Shown piece by piece: positions 52,662-60,902 of a stretch of 64,000 nt of DNA. Source of the stretch: Cryobacterium zongtaii (GTDB taxonomy: Bacteria; Actinomycetota; Actinomycetes; Actinomycetales; Microbacteriaceae); assembly GCF_002909375.1 (NCBI RefSeq), contig NZ_PPXD01000020.1, positions 62,001-126,000 on the forward strand, written 5' to 3'. Both the position numbers and the translations under genes were made by a program. The notes under the pieces are model-generated. The model saw only the letters and a program-made list of their open reading frames with translations, ran no database searches and had not been told where the DNA came from. Position 1 is the stretch's first letter. Every line of letters starts with the position of its first letter.

Positions 52662-53366
52662 GGCGCGCGATGCGTGCGGAGCCTGATGACCCGCCCCACC
52701 GCCGACCGGGGCGTCCGCCGTGGGGGCGCTCGCCGCGAGCCAGGACAGGTCCCCGGCGTCGGTATTGGTGGCGTGCACGGTCGGCCGGCTGCTGCCGTAC
52801 CGCACGATCGAGACGGATGCCGGACCCACGTTGATCCGCTGGAACAGGTCCAGGTGCATGCCGAAGGCGTCGGCCAGGATCGACTTGATGATGTCACCGT
52901 GGCTCACCGCCACCCAGACCGCGCCGGGTCCGTGTTCCGCCTCGAATGCGGCGTCCAGGCGGCGGATCGCGGCGACCGACCTGGCCTGCATCGCTGCCAT
53001 CGCTTCCCCGTTCGGGAAGGTCACGGCGGACGGCTGGGTCTGCACCACCGACCAGAGCTTCTCGGCCGACAGGTCCTGGAGGGTGCGGCCCTGCCAGTCG
53101 CCGTAGTCGCACTCGGAGAGTTCGTCTTCGATCGGCGTCAGCAGCGTGCCGCTCTGGCGGTCGATGATGTGCTGCGCGGTTTCGCGGCAGCGTTCCAGGG
53201 GGCTGGAGACCACCCCGACCAGCGGCACCGCGGCGAGCCGCTCCCCCGTGACGACCGCTTGGTCTCGGCCGATCTGGTCGAGCAGAACGCCGGCGGTGCG
53301 TCCGGCCAGCAGCCCGGTGGCGTTTGCGGTGGTGCGGCCGTGCCGCACGAGGATGACTGTGGCCAT
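52659..53366 (-). CDS. MSMEG_4193-type histidine phosphatase
   Basis: 235 residues. RHG motif in VILVRHGRTTANATG, second Arg in SSPLERCRETAQ, Glu in IEDELSECDYGDWQG, second His in VAVSHGDIIKS. Annotated as a putative phosphomutase in actinobacteria. TAGGCT 6 nt before the ATG (53378-53373) marks a leaderless promoter. First gene of the cluster. Confidence 0.93.
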   Translation of the reverse strand: MATVILVRHGRTTANATGLLAGRTAGVLLDQIGRDQAVVTGERLAAVPLVGVVSSPLERCRETAQHIIDRQSGTLLTPIEDELSECDYGDWQGRTLQDLSAEKLWSVVQTQPSAVTFPNGEAMAAMQARSVAAIRRLDAAFEAEHGPGAVWVAVSHGDIIKSILADAFGMHLDLFQRINVGPASVSIVRYGSSRPTVHATNTDAGDLSWLAASAPTADAPVGGGAGHQAPHASRA

Positions 53367-53378
53367 GGCTACAGCCTA
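53367..53378 (-). promoter_or_regulatory. Leaderless -10 box of the MSMEG_4193 gene
   Basis: TAGGCT on the minus strand, 6 nt, then ATG 53366. Confidence 0.5.
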
Positions 53379-53432
53379 GACAGCCAGCCGGGCCCCGAGT
53401 GATCGCACGCTTATGAGGACTTCGTGAGGTTT

Positions 53433-53461
53433 ATAGGACGCAATAGCCCAAAGCATCCTAT
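53433..53461. terminator. Weak hairpin between DUF559 gene and the cluster
   Basis: ATAGGA-N17-TCCTAT in an AT-richer stretch just past the DUF559 stop. It may end that transcript or be an operator of the next gene. Confidence 0.3.
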
Positions 53462-53469
53462 TGATCTCA

Positions 53470-54318
53470 CTATTTCCTAACTTGCGTCGGGGCGAGGTGA
53501 AGACCCTGGGCCATGGCGTGGAGGATCTCCGCCTCGACCCGTGGCCAGTCGAAGAGGATCTGCCGGTAGTCGTAGCGCAGAACCGTGAAACCGAGGAGGG
53601 CGAGCCTCCGATCGTGCGCGATGTCTGCCCGCCGCTGCTCGGCAGATGAGTGAAAGCTGAAGCCATCGCTCTGCAGCACGAGCCGCTGCCCGATCAGACC
53701 ATCGACGCGGTGCCCCGCCAGCATGACCTGCTGGCTGACCCGGATGCCGATGGCCGCGAGCCGGGAAACGGGCAGCGTCTCCAGGGCCGAATCGGCCAAC
53801 CCCGACGCGACCTCCCGCACGGCACGGGCCGCGGCACTGCGCAGGTGCAGCCTCGCGAGCGAGGCCTGGGTCACGAGCTTCTTGTTCAAAGCGGAGTCCC
53901 AGACGACGAGAGCGTTCTCGAACGGTTGGCACTCGGCGATGTGCACGAGGGCGTTCTCGATAGGTTCCACAAGTGCGAATCGGGCAACCGGTACCGGTCC
54001 GATACTCCAGTGCACCCGCAGGGTTTCGGATGCCGGCACCGCCGTGTTTCTCGGCATGCTGACGTGGTTCATCCCGTCAGAGAGGTGCCACAGCTCAAGC
54101 TGCCGGGCAACGCTGAGGCACGCCACCCGCCCGCCGAGCGCAGCCGCGGCGCGCAGATCGGCTGGAGCCGTCGGCAGAGCGAGCCAATCACGGCGGATGC
54201 GTTCGCACTCGCCGCCGGCGATGCTCTGCCTGATCGAGTATCGAGTGAACCCCGCACGCAGTGCCTGAGCTGAGTGCGCAACGCCGTGGTGCCGGGCGAG
54301 CCAGATGCCGAGGTCCAT
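53470..54318 (-). CDS. DUF559 (Vsr-like nuclease fold) protein
   Basis: 282 residues. The N-terminal half is an AbiEi-like winged helix (HSAQALRAGFTRYSIRQSI). The DUF559 nuclease-like core (about 200-275) keeps HRVDGLIGQRLVLQSDGFSFHSSAEQRRADIAHDRRL in order, with the Asp, Gln and charged residues of the PD-(D/E)xK fold. Solo proteins of this type are frequent in Microbacteriaceae; their target is unknown. Confidence 0.85.
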   Translation of the reverse strand: MDLGIWLARHHGVAHSAQALRAGFTRYSIRQSIAGGECERIRRDWLALPTAPADLRAAAALGGRVACLSVARQLELWHLSDGMNHVSMPRNTAVPASETLRVHWSIGPVPVARFALVEPIENALVHIAECQPFENALVVWDSALNKKLVTQASLARLHLRSAAARAVREVASGLADSALETLPVSRLAAIGIRVSQQVMLAGHRVDGLIGQRLVLQSDGFSFHSSAEQRRADIAHDRRLALLGFTVLRYDYRQILFDWPRVEAEILHAMAQGLHLAPTQVRK

Positions 54319-54436
54319 CCGTATAGTGTCGTGGCGGCATCAGCTCCCACGCAGAAACGATCTCGGCTGTCGAGAACTCGCCCCGTCGCGCCCCTGTGCA
54401 CAACACGGCATGGCGCCGAAGGATGCGGTGTTCCGT

Positions 54437-55807
54437 CTAGGTCGCGCGGACGGGCGAGTCGGCGATGCGCGCCGTGACCTCGGCGACAGCGGCGCGCATC
54501 TCTCTGACCGAGGCGGGATCGTCGCCCTGTGCCTGCAGTTGCAGGTCCAGAGCGGCCAGCTGCTGCTGAAGGGCCGTCTGCACCTCCCCGGCCGAGCAGG
54601 TGTAAGCCAGATCGCTGACCAGTTGCAGAAACCTTCTCACCACCGAGGGGTCGTTGGCGCCGTAATGCCGCATCGGGGACAGCGCATCATGGATAGTGTC
54701 TGCCGCTGTGCGGGTAGCCGTCACCACCCGCAGGTTCCCGTCCGCATCGGCGAGGGCGCTGGGAAGCGCCGGCATCTGGAGCGTGCTGGCGACGATCGCG
54801 CTGAGGTGCCCGAGGGCGTTCACGGCGGTGGTCGGGTCGTTGATGCCCGGCGACAGCGCGCGCACGCCGATGTCCACGATCTGCTGCACCCCGTAGTCGA
54901 TGTCCTGCGCCGCGGTGCGTTCGTAGGCAATTGAGTACGCGCCGCGCACCGCATCCGCCACGTCGTCCGCGTCCGGCGGGTCCGTACCGTCCCCGACCGG
55001 CCACCACACCATCAGTGGCGTGCCGGCGACGACGTTTTCCCCGACCCGCCTGACCTCCTGGAAGACGAGCGAGTGCGGGGCGGCGTAGGCCACCAGCGCC
55101 GCGTGGTCGCGGCCGGTGATGAAACCGCTCACCGCCGCCGTGACGGTGTGCGTCCCGACCGGGATCTGCATCGGCGAGGTATACGCCTGAGCGGCCTCAT
55201 TGCCGGCACCGACGAGGTCGATGGTGCGGTTCGTTTCGGCGTGGATGTCCTTCAGCATCGTCTCCACCCGCAGCTGGGCGGCTAGGTGGGCGAGGAAGAA
55301 GACCAGCATGATGACGCTCACCAGGGTGAGCACGAACGCCGTCGTCACGGCGACCCGGGGAACGAACTCGGCGGCGTCATCCGTCGTCGCTCGCACCGAC
55401 CGCAGCACCGTGATCGAGTATGCGAAGGTGCCGAGGAAAACAGCCAGCGTCGCGTGCACCTGCCGGTCCCTGGCGAACAACCGCAACACGCGGGGCGACG
55501 CCTGGCTGCTGGCCAGCTGCAACGCCACCACCGTGAGAGAGAACGTCAGCGACGTCGCCGTGATCAACGAGCCGGCGATCGACGACAGCACCGACCGGGC
55601 CGTCTCTGCTCCCCCGTTGAATATCACCGAGTCCACGGCGGTGGGCAGTTCCGCGTCGATGAGCAGGTCAAGGCGCGGAAGCACGAGCCCCAGCACCACG
55701 GCCAGTAGAACCGCCGCCACCGGAAGCGGCCACAACCGTGATTCCACCGACTCGGTCAGGCGCGCCCACCGGGCTCGACCACCGCCTGAACCCCGCATCT
55801 CAGCCAC
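54437..55807 (-). CDS. DUF2254 membrane protein
   Basis: 456 residues. Four membrane helices fill about residues 20-160 (LPVAAVLLAVVLGLVLPRL; ATSLTFSLTVVALQLASSQ), and a cytoplasmic domain follows with IVDIGVRALSPGINDPTTAVN, the DUF2254 hallmark. Function unknown. GTG 55807 is chosen (GGGAG 6 nt upstream); ATG 55798 is an alternative. Confidence 0.9.
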   Translation of the reverse strand: MAEMRGSGGGRARWARLTESVESRLWPLPVAAVLLAVVLGLVLPRLDLLIDAELPTAVDSVIFNGGAETARSVLSSIAGSLITATSLTFSLTVVALQLASSQASPRVLRLFARDRQVHATLAVFLGTFAYSITVLRSVRATTDDAAEFVPRVAVTTAFVLTLVSVIMLVFFLAHLAAQLRVETMLKDIHAETNRTIDLVGAGNEAAQAYTSPMQIPVGTHTVTAAVSGFITGRDHAALVAYAAPHSLVFQEVRRVGENVVAGTPLMVWWPVGDGTDPPDADDVADAVRGAYSIAYERTAAQDIDYGVQQIVDIGVRALSPGINDPTTAVNALGHLSAIVASTLQMPALPSALADADGNLRVVTATRTAADTIHDALSPMRHYGANDPSVVRRFLQLVSDLAYTCSAGEVQTALQQQLAALDLQLQAQGDDPASVREMRAAVAEVTARIADSPVRAT

Positions 55808-56004
55808 AAAACACTCCCGCCGGGTCGGTTCTTCGGTGCACGTCCGGTCAGCATAGCAACCAGGTCTGATCGGGATTCCGGCCGTCGTAAGCCCGAAACG
55901 GGCGGTCTCGGTGCCCGCCCAATATCTAGGAACCAGGCGCATTCGGGTGTAGACGTGGTGCAGGGCAGCCAGATGCAGGCGCCACGATCGAGAGCAGGGT
56001 TCGG

Positions 56005-57282
56005 ATGGTTGCGGCCACAACGGTGCTGGCGATCATCGTCATCTGGAGTGTGTTCTCGAGGCCGTTGGATCGACGGGGCATCACGTCGGCCCTCTTCTTC
56101 ACCGTCGTGGGTTTCCTCGTCGGCACGTCGGCGCTCGGCTGGCTCGACATTGCCGTGGAATCCGAGGTCGCCGAGCTTGTGGCCGAGATCGCATTGGTGC
56201 TGCTCCTCTTCAGCGACGCCTCCCGCATCGACCTGCGGGCGCTCCGGCGAGAGCTCTCCGTGCCGACCCGCCTGCTGCTGATCGGGCTGCCGCTCACCAT
56301 GATCGCCGGATCTGTGGTCGGTGCGCTCGTCTTCCCCGACATGGCGCTGGCCTCCGTGGTGCTGCTGGCCACGATGCTGGCCTCCACGGATGCGGCGTTG
56401 GGCCAGAAGGTCGTGTCCGACCCGGCCGTCCCCGGGCGGGTGAGGCAGTCCCTCGACGTGGAGAGCGGACTCAACGACGGCCTCGCCGTGCCGTTCTTCC
56501 TGGTCACACTCGCGATCGCCAACGCTGAGCTGGAGACCGACGTGCCCTCGGCGGTGATCAGCAGCATGGCCGCCCAGATCGGTTGGGGGCTCATCGGGGG
56601 CTTGGTCGCCGGTTTGCTGGGCGGGCTGCTGTTCCGCGCCGCCGACCACCGGGACTGGATCGGCCGGGAGTGGCGCCAGATCGTTCCCCTGGCGGCGGCG
56701 CTGCTGGCGTTCACCATCGCCGTGACACTCGGTGGCAGCGGATTCATCGCCGCCTTCGTGGGCGGCCTCGTGTTCGGCAGGTTCTCCGGCACGCGCGGGT
56801 CGGCCGTCACCTTGCTGGCCGAGGACTCTGGCGGCTTCCTCGCCGCCGTCACCTGGATCGGGTTCGGCGCGCTGGCCCTCACCCTGGCCCTCCCGTACAT
56901 CACCTGGCAGGTCGTCCTCTACGCCGCGCTCAGCCTGACGCTGGTACGGATGATCCCGGTCACGATCGCCCTCGCCGGTCAGGGGCTGAAACGGCCCACG
57001 GTGGCGTTCATCGGCTGGTTCGGTCCGCGCGGGCTGGCTTCGCTGGTGTTCGCGCTTCTCGCCTTCGAGCGTGGTGTGCCCGAGGGGGACGTCGTGCTCA
57101 CGACGGTTTTTGTCACCGTCGCGCTGAGCGTGATCCTGCACGGCCTCACGTCGGTTCCGCTGGTCGCCGCCTACCACCGCTGGTACACGGCGCACAGTGC
57201 GCAACATCCGGGCGCAGCGGAGGCGGTGCAGGCGACGATGTCCCGCCGCCGACGCCACCTCCCCGGTGCCCACGACGCCTAG
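56005..57282 (+). CDS. NhaP-type cation:proton antiporter
   Basis: 425 residues, 12-13 helices of the CPA1 family. Key pieces are LLATMLASTDAALGQKV, then SGLNDGLAVPFFL with the transport-site Asp and AFIGWFGPRGLASLVFALL. It exchanges Na+ or K+ for protons. No cytoplasmic tail domain. Monocistronic, divergent from the DUF2254 gene. Confidence 0.92.
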   Translation: MVAATTVLAIIVIWSVFSRPLDRRGITSALFFTVVGFLVGTSALGWLDIAVESEVAELVAEIALVLLLFSDASRIDLRALRRELSVPTRLLLIGLPLTMIAGSVVGALVFPDMALASVVLLATMLASTDAALGQKVVSDPAVPGRVRQSLDVESGLNDGLAVPFFLVTLAIANAELETDVPSAVISSMAAQIGWGLIGGLVAGLLGGLLFRAADHRDWIGREWRQIVPLAAALLAFTIAVTLGGSGFIAAFVGGLVFGRFSGTRGSAVTLLAEDSGGFLAAVTWIGFGALALTLALPYITWQVVLYAALSLTLVRMIPVTIALAGQGLKRPTVAFIGWFGPRGLASLVFALLAFERGVPEGDVVLTTVFVTVALSVILHGLTSVPLVAAYHRWYTAHSAQHPGAAEAVQATMSRRRRHLPGAHDA

Positions 57283-57389
57283 CAGGGCCCCACTTTTTCC
57301 TCCACCGTCATGCGGCCGAGGAGGTCGGCGATGCGGTCGCCGATGAAACCTCACCGGCTTGTCAACGAGTATCGGCGAGCGGTGGGCCG

Positions 57390-58217
57390 TCAGCGAGCGG
57401 GCAGGCCGGCCAACGGAATCAGCTCCTGAATCCAGGCTTGGTACTGGCGAATTGTCTCGGCGTAGTCCTCTGCCACCCGGTCGAGGTCGCTCTGGGAGAC
57501 GGTAGCCGCTGCGTCTGCCGTCATCAGGTGGCGCCAGGACTCGAGCAACAGAACGATCTGGTCCGCCAGCGGCCAGCCACGGGCCAGGTGTTCGTTCGCT
57601 CCCGGCACGGCCACCATCACGGGCGCCCAATCAGCCATGGCCGTTTGCAGGCGCCGCCGGGCAGCCGATGTGGTGCGAAACATGTGTTGCGGGAACCCGT
57701 GTTGCGCACAGAGCGCCATCAGGTTCGCCGTCACCTTGTCACGACTCACGGCGTCGTCCCAGACGCCGCTTTTCGGCGCGAAGTCGGGCTGTATCGACAG
57801 GGCGCGGAGATTCGCCAGATTCTCCTCATGATGCTCCGGGGTGAACCCGGGAATTCCAGCGGCATAGAGATCGGCTCCGACGACAGGGGCGAGGAGCATC
57901 CGTCCCACATCGTTCACGGTCTGGGCGAGACTGCGAAACGCCACCTTCGACATCCCGTCGTAGCGCAGCCTGTCCCGCGTCTCGGCACGTCTCTTGCTCC
58001 ACGAATTGACGAGGCCGGCCGTCACGAACGCACCGACAACGCCGTACAGCGCGTCCCGGGAATTGCCGAAGTCCGCGGTCGCGTCTCGCAGCCAGCGCAG
58101 GTCGAAGAGGGCCGGGCTCAGCAGCAACCCGATTGCCGCGATGAGAAACCAGTTCTCGCGCCGGAATGCCCCACCCTTCACTGCCGTTTTCTCCCCCAAC
58201 GTCGGCTCTTTTCTCAT
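57390..58217 (-). CDS. Membrane-anchored hypothetical protein
   Basis: 275 residues. Two N-terminal helices (NWFLIAAIGLLLSPALF and a second near 60-75) precede a soluble helical domain (WDDAVSRDKVTANLMALCAQHG; LLLESWRHLMTADAAATVSQ). No family recognised. The start lacks a clear ribosome site; a downstream GTG (VKGGAF) is possible. Confidence 0.72.
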   Translation of the reverse strand: MRKEPTLGEKTAVKGGAFRRENWFLIAAIGLLLSPALFDLRWLRDATADFGNSRDALYGVVGAFVTAGLVNSWSKRRAETRDRLRYDGMSKVAFRSLAQTVNDVGRMLLAPVVGADLYAAGIPGFTPEHHEENLANLRALSIQPDFAPKSGVWDDAVSRDKVTANLMALCAQHGFPQHMFRTTSAARRRLQTAMADWAPVMVAVPGANEHLARGWPLADQIVLLLESWRHLMTADAAATVSQSDLDRVAEDYAETIRQYQAWIQELIPLAGLPAR

Positions 58218-58303
58218 CTGTACTCGTCACGGCCCGCTCCGCCCTGCCTGGGCATTCGCAGCCTACCGGCAGGTGGCAGCTATCCGATCGGCGCAAACCC
58301 GCG

Positions 58304-58315
58304 TACGGTCGCTCC
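58304..58315 (+). promoter_or_regulatory. Leaderless -10 box of the GerW-like gene
   Basis: TACGGT, 6 nt, then ATG 58316. Confidence 0.45.
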
Positions 58316-58693
58316 ATGGCGAACCTCATCGAGAAACTAGCGGAATCGGTGCCCTCCTGGGGCGCGAAACTGGCGTACGGCGAGAAGACCACGCTGGGCG
58401 GGCACGACCTGATCCCCGTCGCGCTCGTCGGCTTCGGCTTCGGCGGCGGCGAGGGCTCCAGCGAGATGCCCGACGGCGGCTTCGGCCCAGGCGGCATGGG
58501 CGTCGGGGAAGGCAGCGGCGGCGGCGGTGGCGGCTACGCGGTGCCGATCGGCGCCTATGTCGGCGGACCCGACGGGCTGGAATTCCGGCCCAACCGAATC
58601 GCCCTGATGGTGGTAACCGTGCCCGTGGTGGCGGCCGCCGGGTTGGCGCTCGCGCAGATCATCCGCGCGCTCAGAGGTGCCGCCCCGAGTTGA
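58316..58693 (+). CDS. GerW/YtfJ-like protein
   Basis: 125 residues. Hallmarks are the conserved IPVALVGFGFGGGEG, a Gly-rich segment GVGEGSGGGGGGYAVPIGAYV and the strand LEFRPNRIAL. A C-terminal hydrophobic helix (VVTVPVVAAAGLALAQII) suggests a membrane anchor. GerW relatives are sporulation proteins in Bacillus, but homologues in non-sporulating actinobacteria have unknown roles. Confidence 0.8.
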   Translation: MANLIEKLAESVPSWGAKLAYGEKTTLGGHDLIPVALVGFGFGGGEGSSEMPDGGFGPGGMGVGEGSGGGGGGYAVPIGAYVGGPDGLEFRPNRIALMVVTVPVVAAAGLALAQIIRALRGAAPS

Positions 58694-58792
58694 GCCGGTC
58701 TACGCCGGCGATTCGCCGAGCATCACTCAAGATCTCGCGATCTCCGCCTGACCCGGCGCATCCATCGCTGGGCCTTGTGCGGGGCGTGCGCG

Positions 58793-58868
58793 GCGCTCAC
58801 TGCGCCCCCTGTCGGCGACCGCTACCGCTATAGCGGGCGCGGCCGCCCGTAGGAGGTGCAGTGAGCGC
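58793..58868. repeat. Intergenic palindromic element, copy C
   Basis: Terminal arms GCGCTCACTGC (58793-58803) and GCAGTGAGCGC (58858-58868) pair perfectly, around a central CCGCTATAGCGG (58825-58836). The most regular copy of the family, between the GerW-like and SDR genes (182-nt gap). Confidence 0.7.
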
Positions 58869-58875
58869 TGCCCTG

Positions 58876-59622
58876 TCACGCGGCGGGGTTCAGCGCCGCA
58901 ATGGTGGCGGCGTAGCGCCCCTCGACCTCCGCGAACCGCAGGAACTTCACGGTATCAACGAGAATCTCCTGCGCGTCGGGCTGCGCTTCCAGAAGAGCCA
59001 TAACCTCGTCGGCGAAGGCGTCCAGAGGCATGAAGTGCTCGTTCACCGAGTTGCCGGCCATCAGTTCGGTCTGCACGGCCGGCGGAACGAGCTCAATGAC
59101 CTGCACGGATGTTCCGGCCAGCTGCATCCGAATGGTCTCGCTGTACTGGTGGATGAAGGCCTTGGTGCCGTTGTAGGTGGGGGTAAAGGCCAGCGGGGTG
59201 AAGGCGAGCCCTGACGAGACCGTCATCAGGGTGGCGTCTGGGCGGGTCTGCAGGTGCTCGATGAATGCGGCGACCAGCCGCAGCGGCCCGTTGATGTTGG
59301 TCTCGACGATGCGTTCAGCTACGGCCAGGAAACCAGCACCGCGCACATCCTCGGCGTTCATCACCCCGGCCATGGCGATGAGTACGTTCAGGTCGCTGTG
59401 CTCGGCCAGAATCTGGTCGCGGGCGGCCAGCACGGAGGCGGGGTCGGTGGTGTCGATGGTGACGCCGGACAGCCCGTGCTCGGCGGCGAGGCGCTGCAAC
59501 ACGTCGGCGCGGCGCCCGCCGATCACGACGGTATTGCCGGCGGCCCGCAATCGCAGGGCCAGGGCGAGTCCGATACCCGAGGTGGCGCCGGGGATGAAAA
59601 TGGTGTTTCCGGTGATGTTCAT
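58876..59622 (-). CDS. Short-chain dehydrogenase/reductase (DltE-like)
   Basis: 248 residues. The Rossmann motif is FIPGATSGIGLALALRL, the NAG motif appears as MAGVMN, and Tyr-x-x-x-Lys is YNGTK. A CACACT box 6 nt before the ATG suggests a leaderless start. Divergent from an XRE/MmyB regulator 101 nt away that probably controls it. Confidence 0.92.
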   Translation of the reverse strand: MNITGNTIFIPGATSGIGLALALRLRAAGNTVVIGGRRADVLQRLAAEHGLSGVTIDTTDPASVLAARDQILAEHSDLNVLIAMAGVMNAEDVRGAGFLAVAERIVETNINGPLRLVAAFIEHLQTRPDATLMTVSSGLAFTPLAFTPTYNGTKAFIHQYSETIRMQLAGTSVQVIELVPPAVQTELMAGNSVNEHFMPLDAFADEVMALLEAQPDAQEILVDTVKFLRFAEVEGRYAATIAALNPAA

Positions 59623-59723
59623 GACTCGAGTGTGTGCGGCGGCGACCGGATGCGGGAGAGGAGCCGTTGTCGTAGGACTGCCGGTCCCTGGAGAGCGGCG
59701 CGTCGGTGGCGGATGATGGACGC

Positions 59724-60593
59724 ATGGACCAACCTGCTCTCGCCGATTTTCTCCGCTCCCGCCGGAGCGGGCTCCGCCCTGAGGACGTCGGCCTCCCCGC
59801 TGGACCGCGTCGATTGGTCCCCGGGTTACGCCGCGAGGAGGTCGCCGCGTTGGCCGGGATGTCCGCGGACTACTACGTGCGGATGGAGCAGGCCCGCAGC
59901 CCGCAACCATCCGAACAGATGTTGGCGGCCCTGGCCCGGGCGCTGCGCCTGAGCAACGACGAGCGGGATTACCTGTACCGCCTCGCCGACCACAACGTGC
60001 CGGCGCGCACGCCACTGGACACGCACGTTGCCCCCTCCCTGATGCGGGTCTTCGACCGGCTCGAGGAGACCCCGGCGTTGATCCTTTCCAGCCTCGGTGA
60101 GACTCTGGCGCAGAACTGGCTGGGCGCGGCGCTTCTCGGCGACCACTCCCGGCACACCGGGCTGGCTCGCAGCAGCGTCTACCGGTGGTTCACCGACCCC
60201 ACCGATCGGGAGATCTACCCGTTTGCCGACCGGCAGCGGCAGAGCCGGGCCCAGGTGGCCGGCCTCCGTGCGGCCTTCGGCGCGGCGGGTCAGCGCTCGC
60301 GAGCGGGTGCGTTGGTGCGAGAGCTGAGCCGGGTGAGCGCAGAATTCACCGAAATCTGGGAACTGCAGGATGTGGCCACCCGCTTCCAGGACCACAAGAC
60401 GCTGATCCACCCGGAACTGGGTCCGATTGAACTCGACTGCCAGACGCTCCTCACCGAGGACCGTGGTCAGGCGTTGCTCATCCTCACCGCGGCGCCGCGG
60501 AGCGAGGCCGCCGAGAAGCTGGCGCTCCTGGCCGTGCTCGGCCATCAGCGCTTCGCGCCGGCTCCCGTGACCCGCGGGCCAGCCCCCGAGTAG
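59724..60593 (+). CDS. XRE regulator with MmyB-like domain (second)
   Basis: 289 residues. The helix-turn-helix is LRREEVAALAGMSADYYVRMEQ, then the MmyB ligand domain with EETPALILSSLGETLAQN, typical of actinobacterial regulators that sit beside SDR genes. ATG 59724 is used (GATGAT 6 nt upstream); an in-frame start at 59706 is possible. Paralogous in form to the regulator at 42063. Confidence 0.92.
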   Translation: MDQPALADFLRSRRSGLRPEDVGLPAGPRRLVPGLRREEVAALAGMSADYYVRMEQARSPQPSEQMLAALARALRLSNDERDYLYRLADHNVPARTPLDTHVAPSLMRVFDRLEETPALILSSLGETLAQNWLGAALLGDHSRHTGLARSSVYRWFTDPTDREIYPFADRQRQSRAQVAGLRAAFGAAGQRSRAGALVRELSRVSAEFTEIWELQDVATRFQDHKTLIHPELGPIELDCQTLLTEDRGQALLILTAAPRSEAAEKLALLAVLGHQRFAPAPVTRGPAPE

Positions 60594-60902
60594 TGGTTTC
60601 GTGAGCTCGTTGGTGCTACTGCGCCCTGTATGGCCGGGTGCACCCGATGTGGAGGGCGCAAGGGGCCATAGGAGATGCAGTCGTGCTCTCTGCCGACGCC
60701 GACATGGACCGGCCGGTGTCAAAACCCCGCCACCGCGCGTACCGTCATCGCCAACAGGAGGCCCGGTCGAGTCGTGAGGTAAGAGCGGAAGCACAGGGTT
60801 TCAGGCGGCTTTGTCCGAGGTTGCGCCAAGCAGACCGCGACTGGTCCCGCCCGCCGCCGAGTCCCCGGTTGGCCCGACGGCGGACCAACCTTACGCACGG
60901 GA
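60594..60902. other. 309-nt intergenic region with repeat copy D
   Basis: Holds the palindromic element at 60613-60686. The rest shows no gene: an open plus frame (60638-60913) is Arg/Pro-rich shadow sequence with no ribosome site. Probably a terminator zone between two convergent genes. Confidence 0.5.
60613..60686. repeat. Intergenic palindromic element, copy D
   Basis: Left GTGCTACTGCGCCCTG, right TAGGAGATGCAGT; arms pair at 15 of 23 positions. It shares ACTGCGCC and TAGGAG-TGCAGT words with copy C, though the central dyad has diverged to GGGTGCACCC. Confidence 0.5.

Noticed and set aside
55756-57630. A 624-codon minus-strand frame
   Set aside because: Antisense to the antiporter gene; His/Gly/Arg/Glu-rich with no domain.
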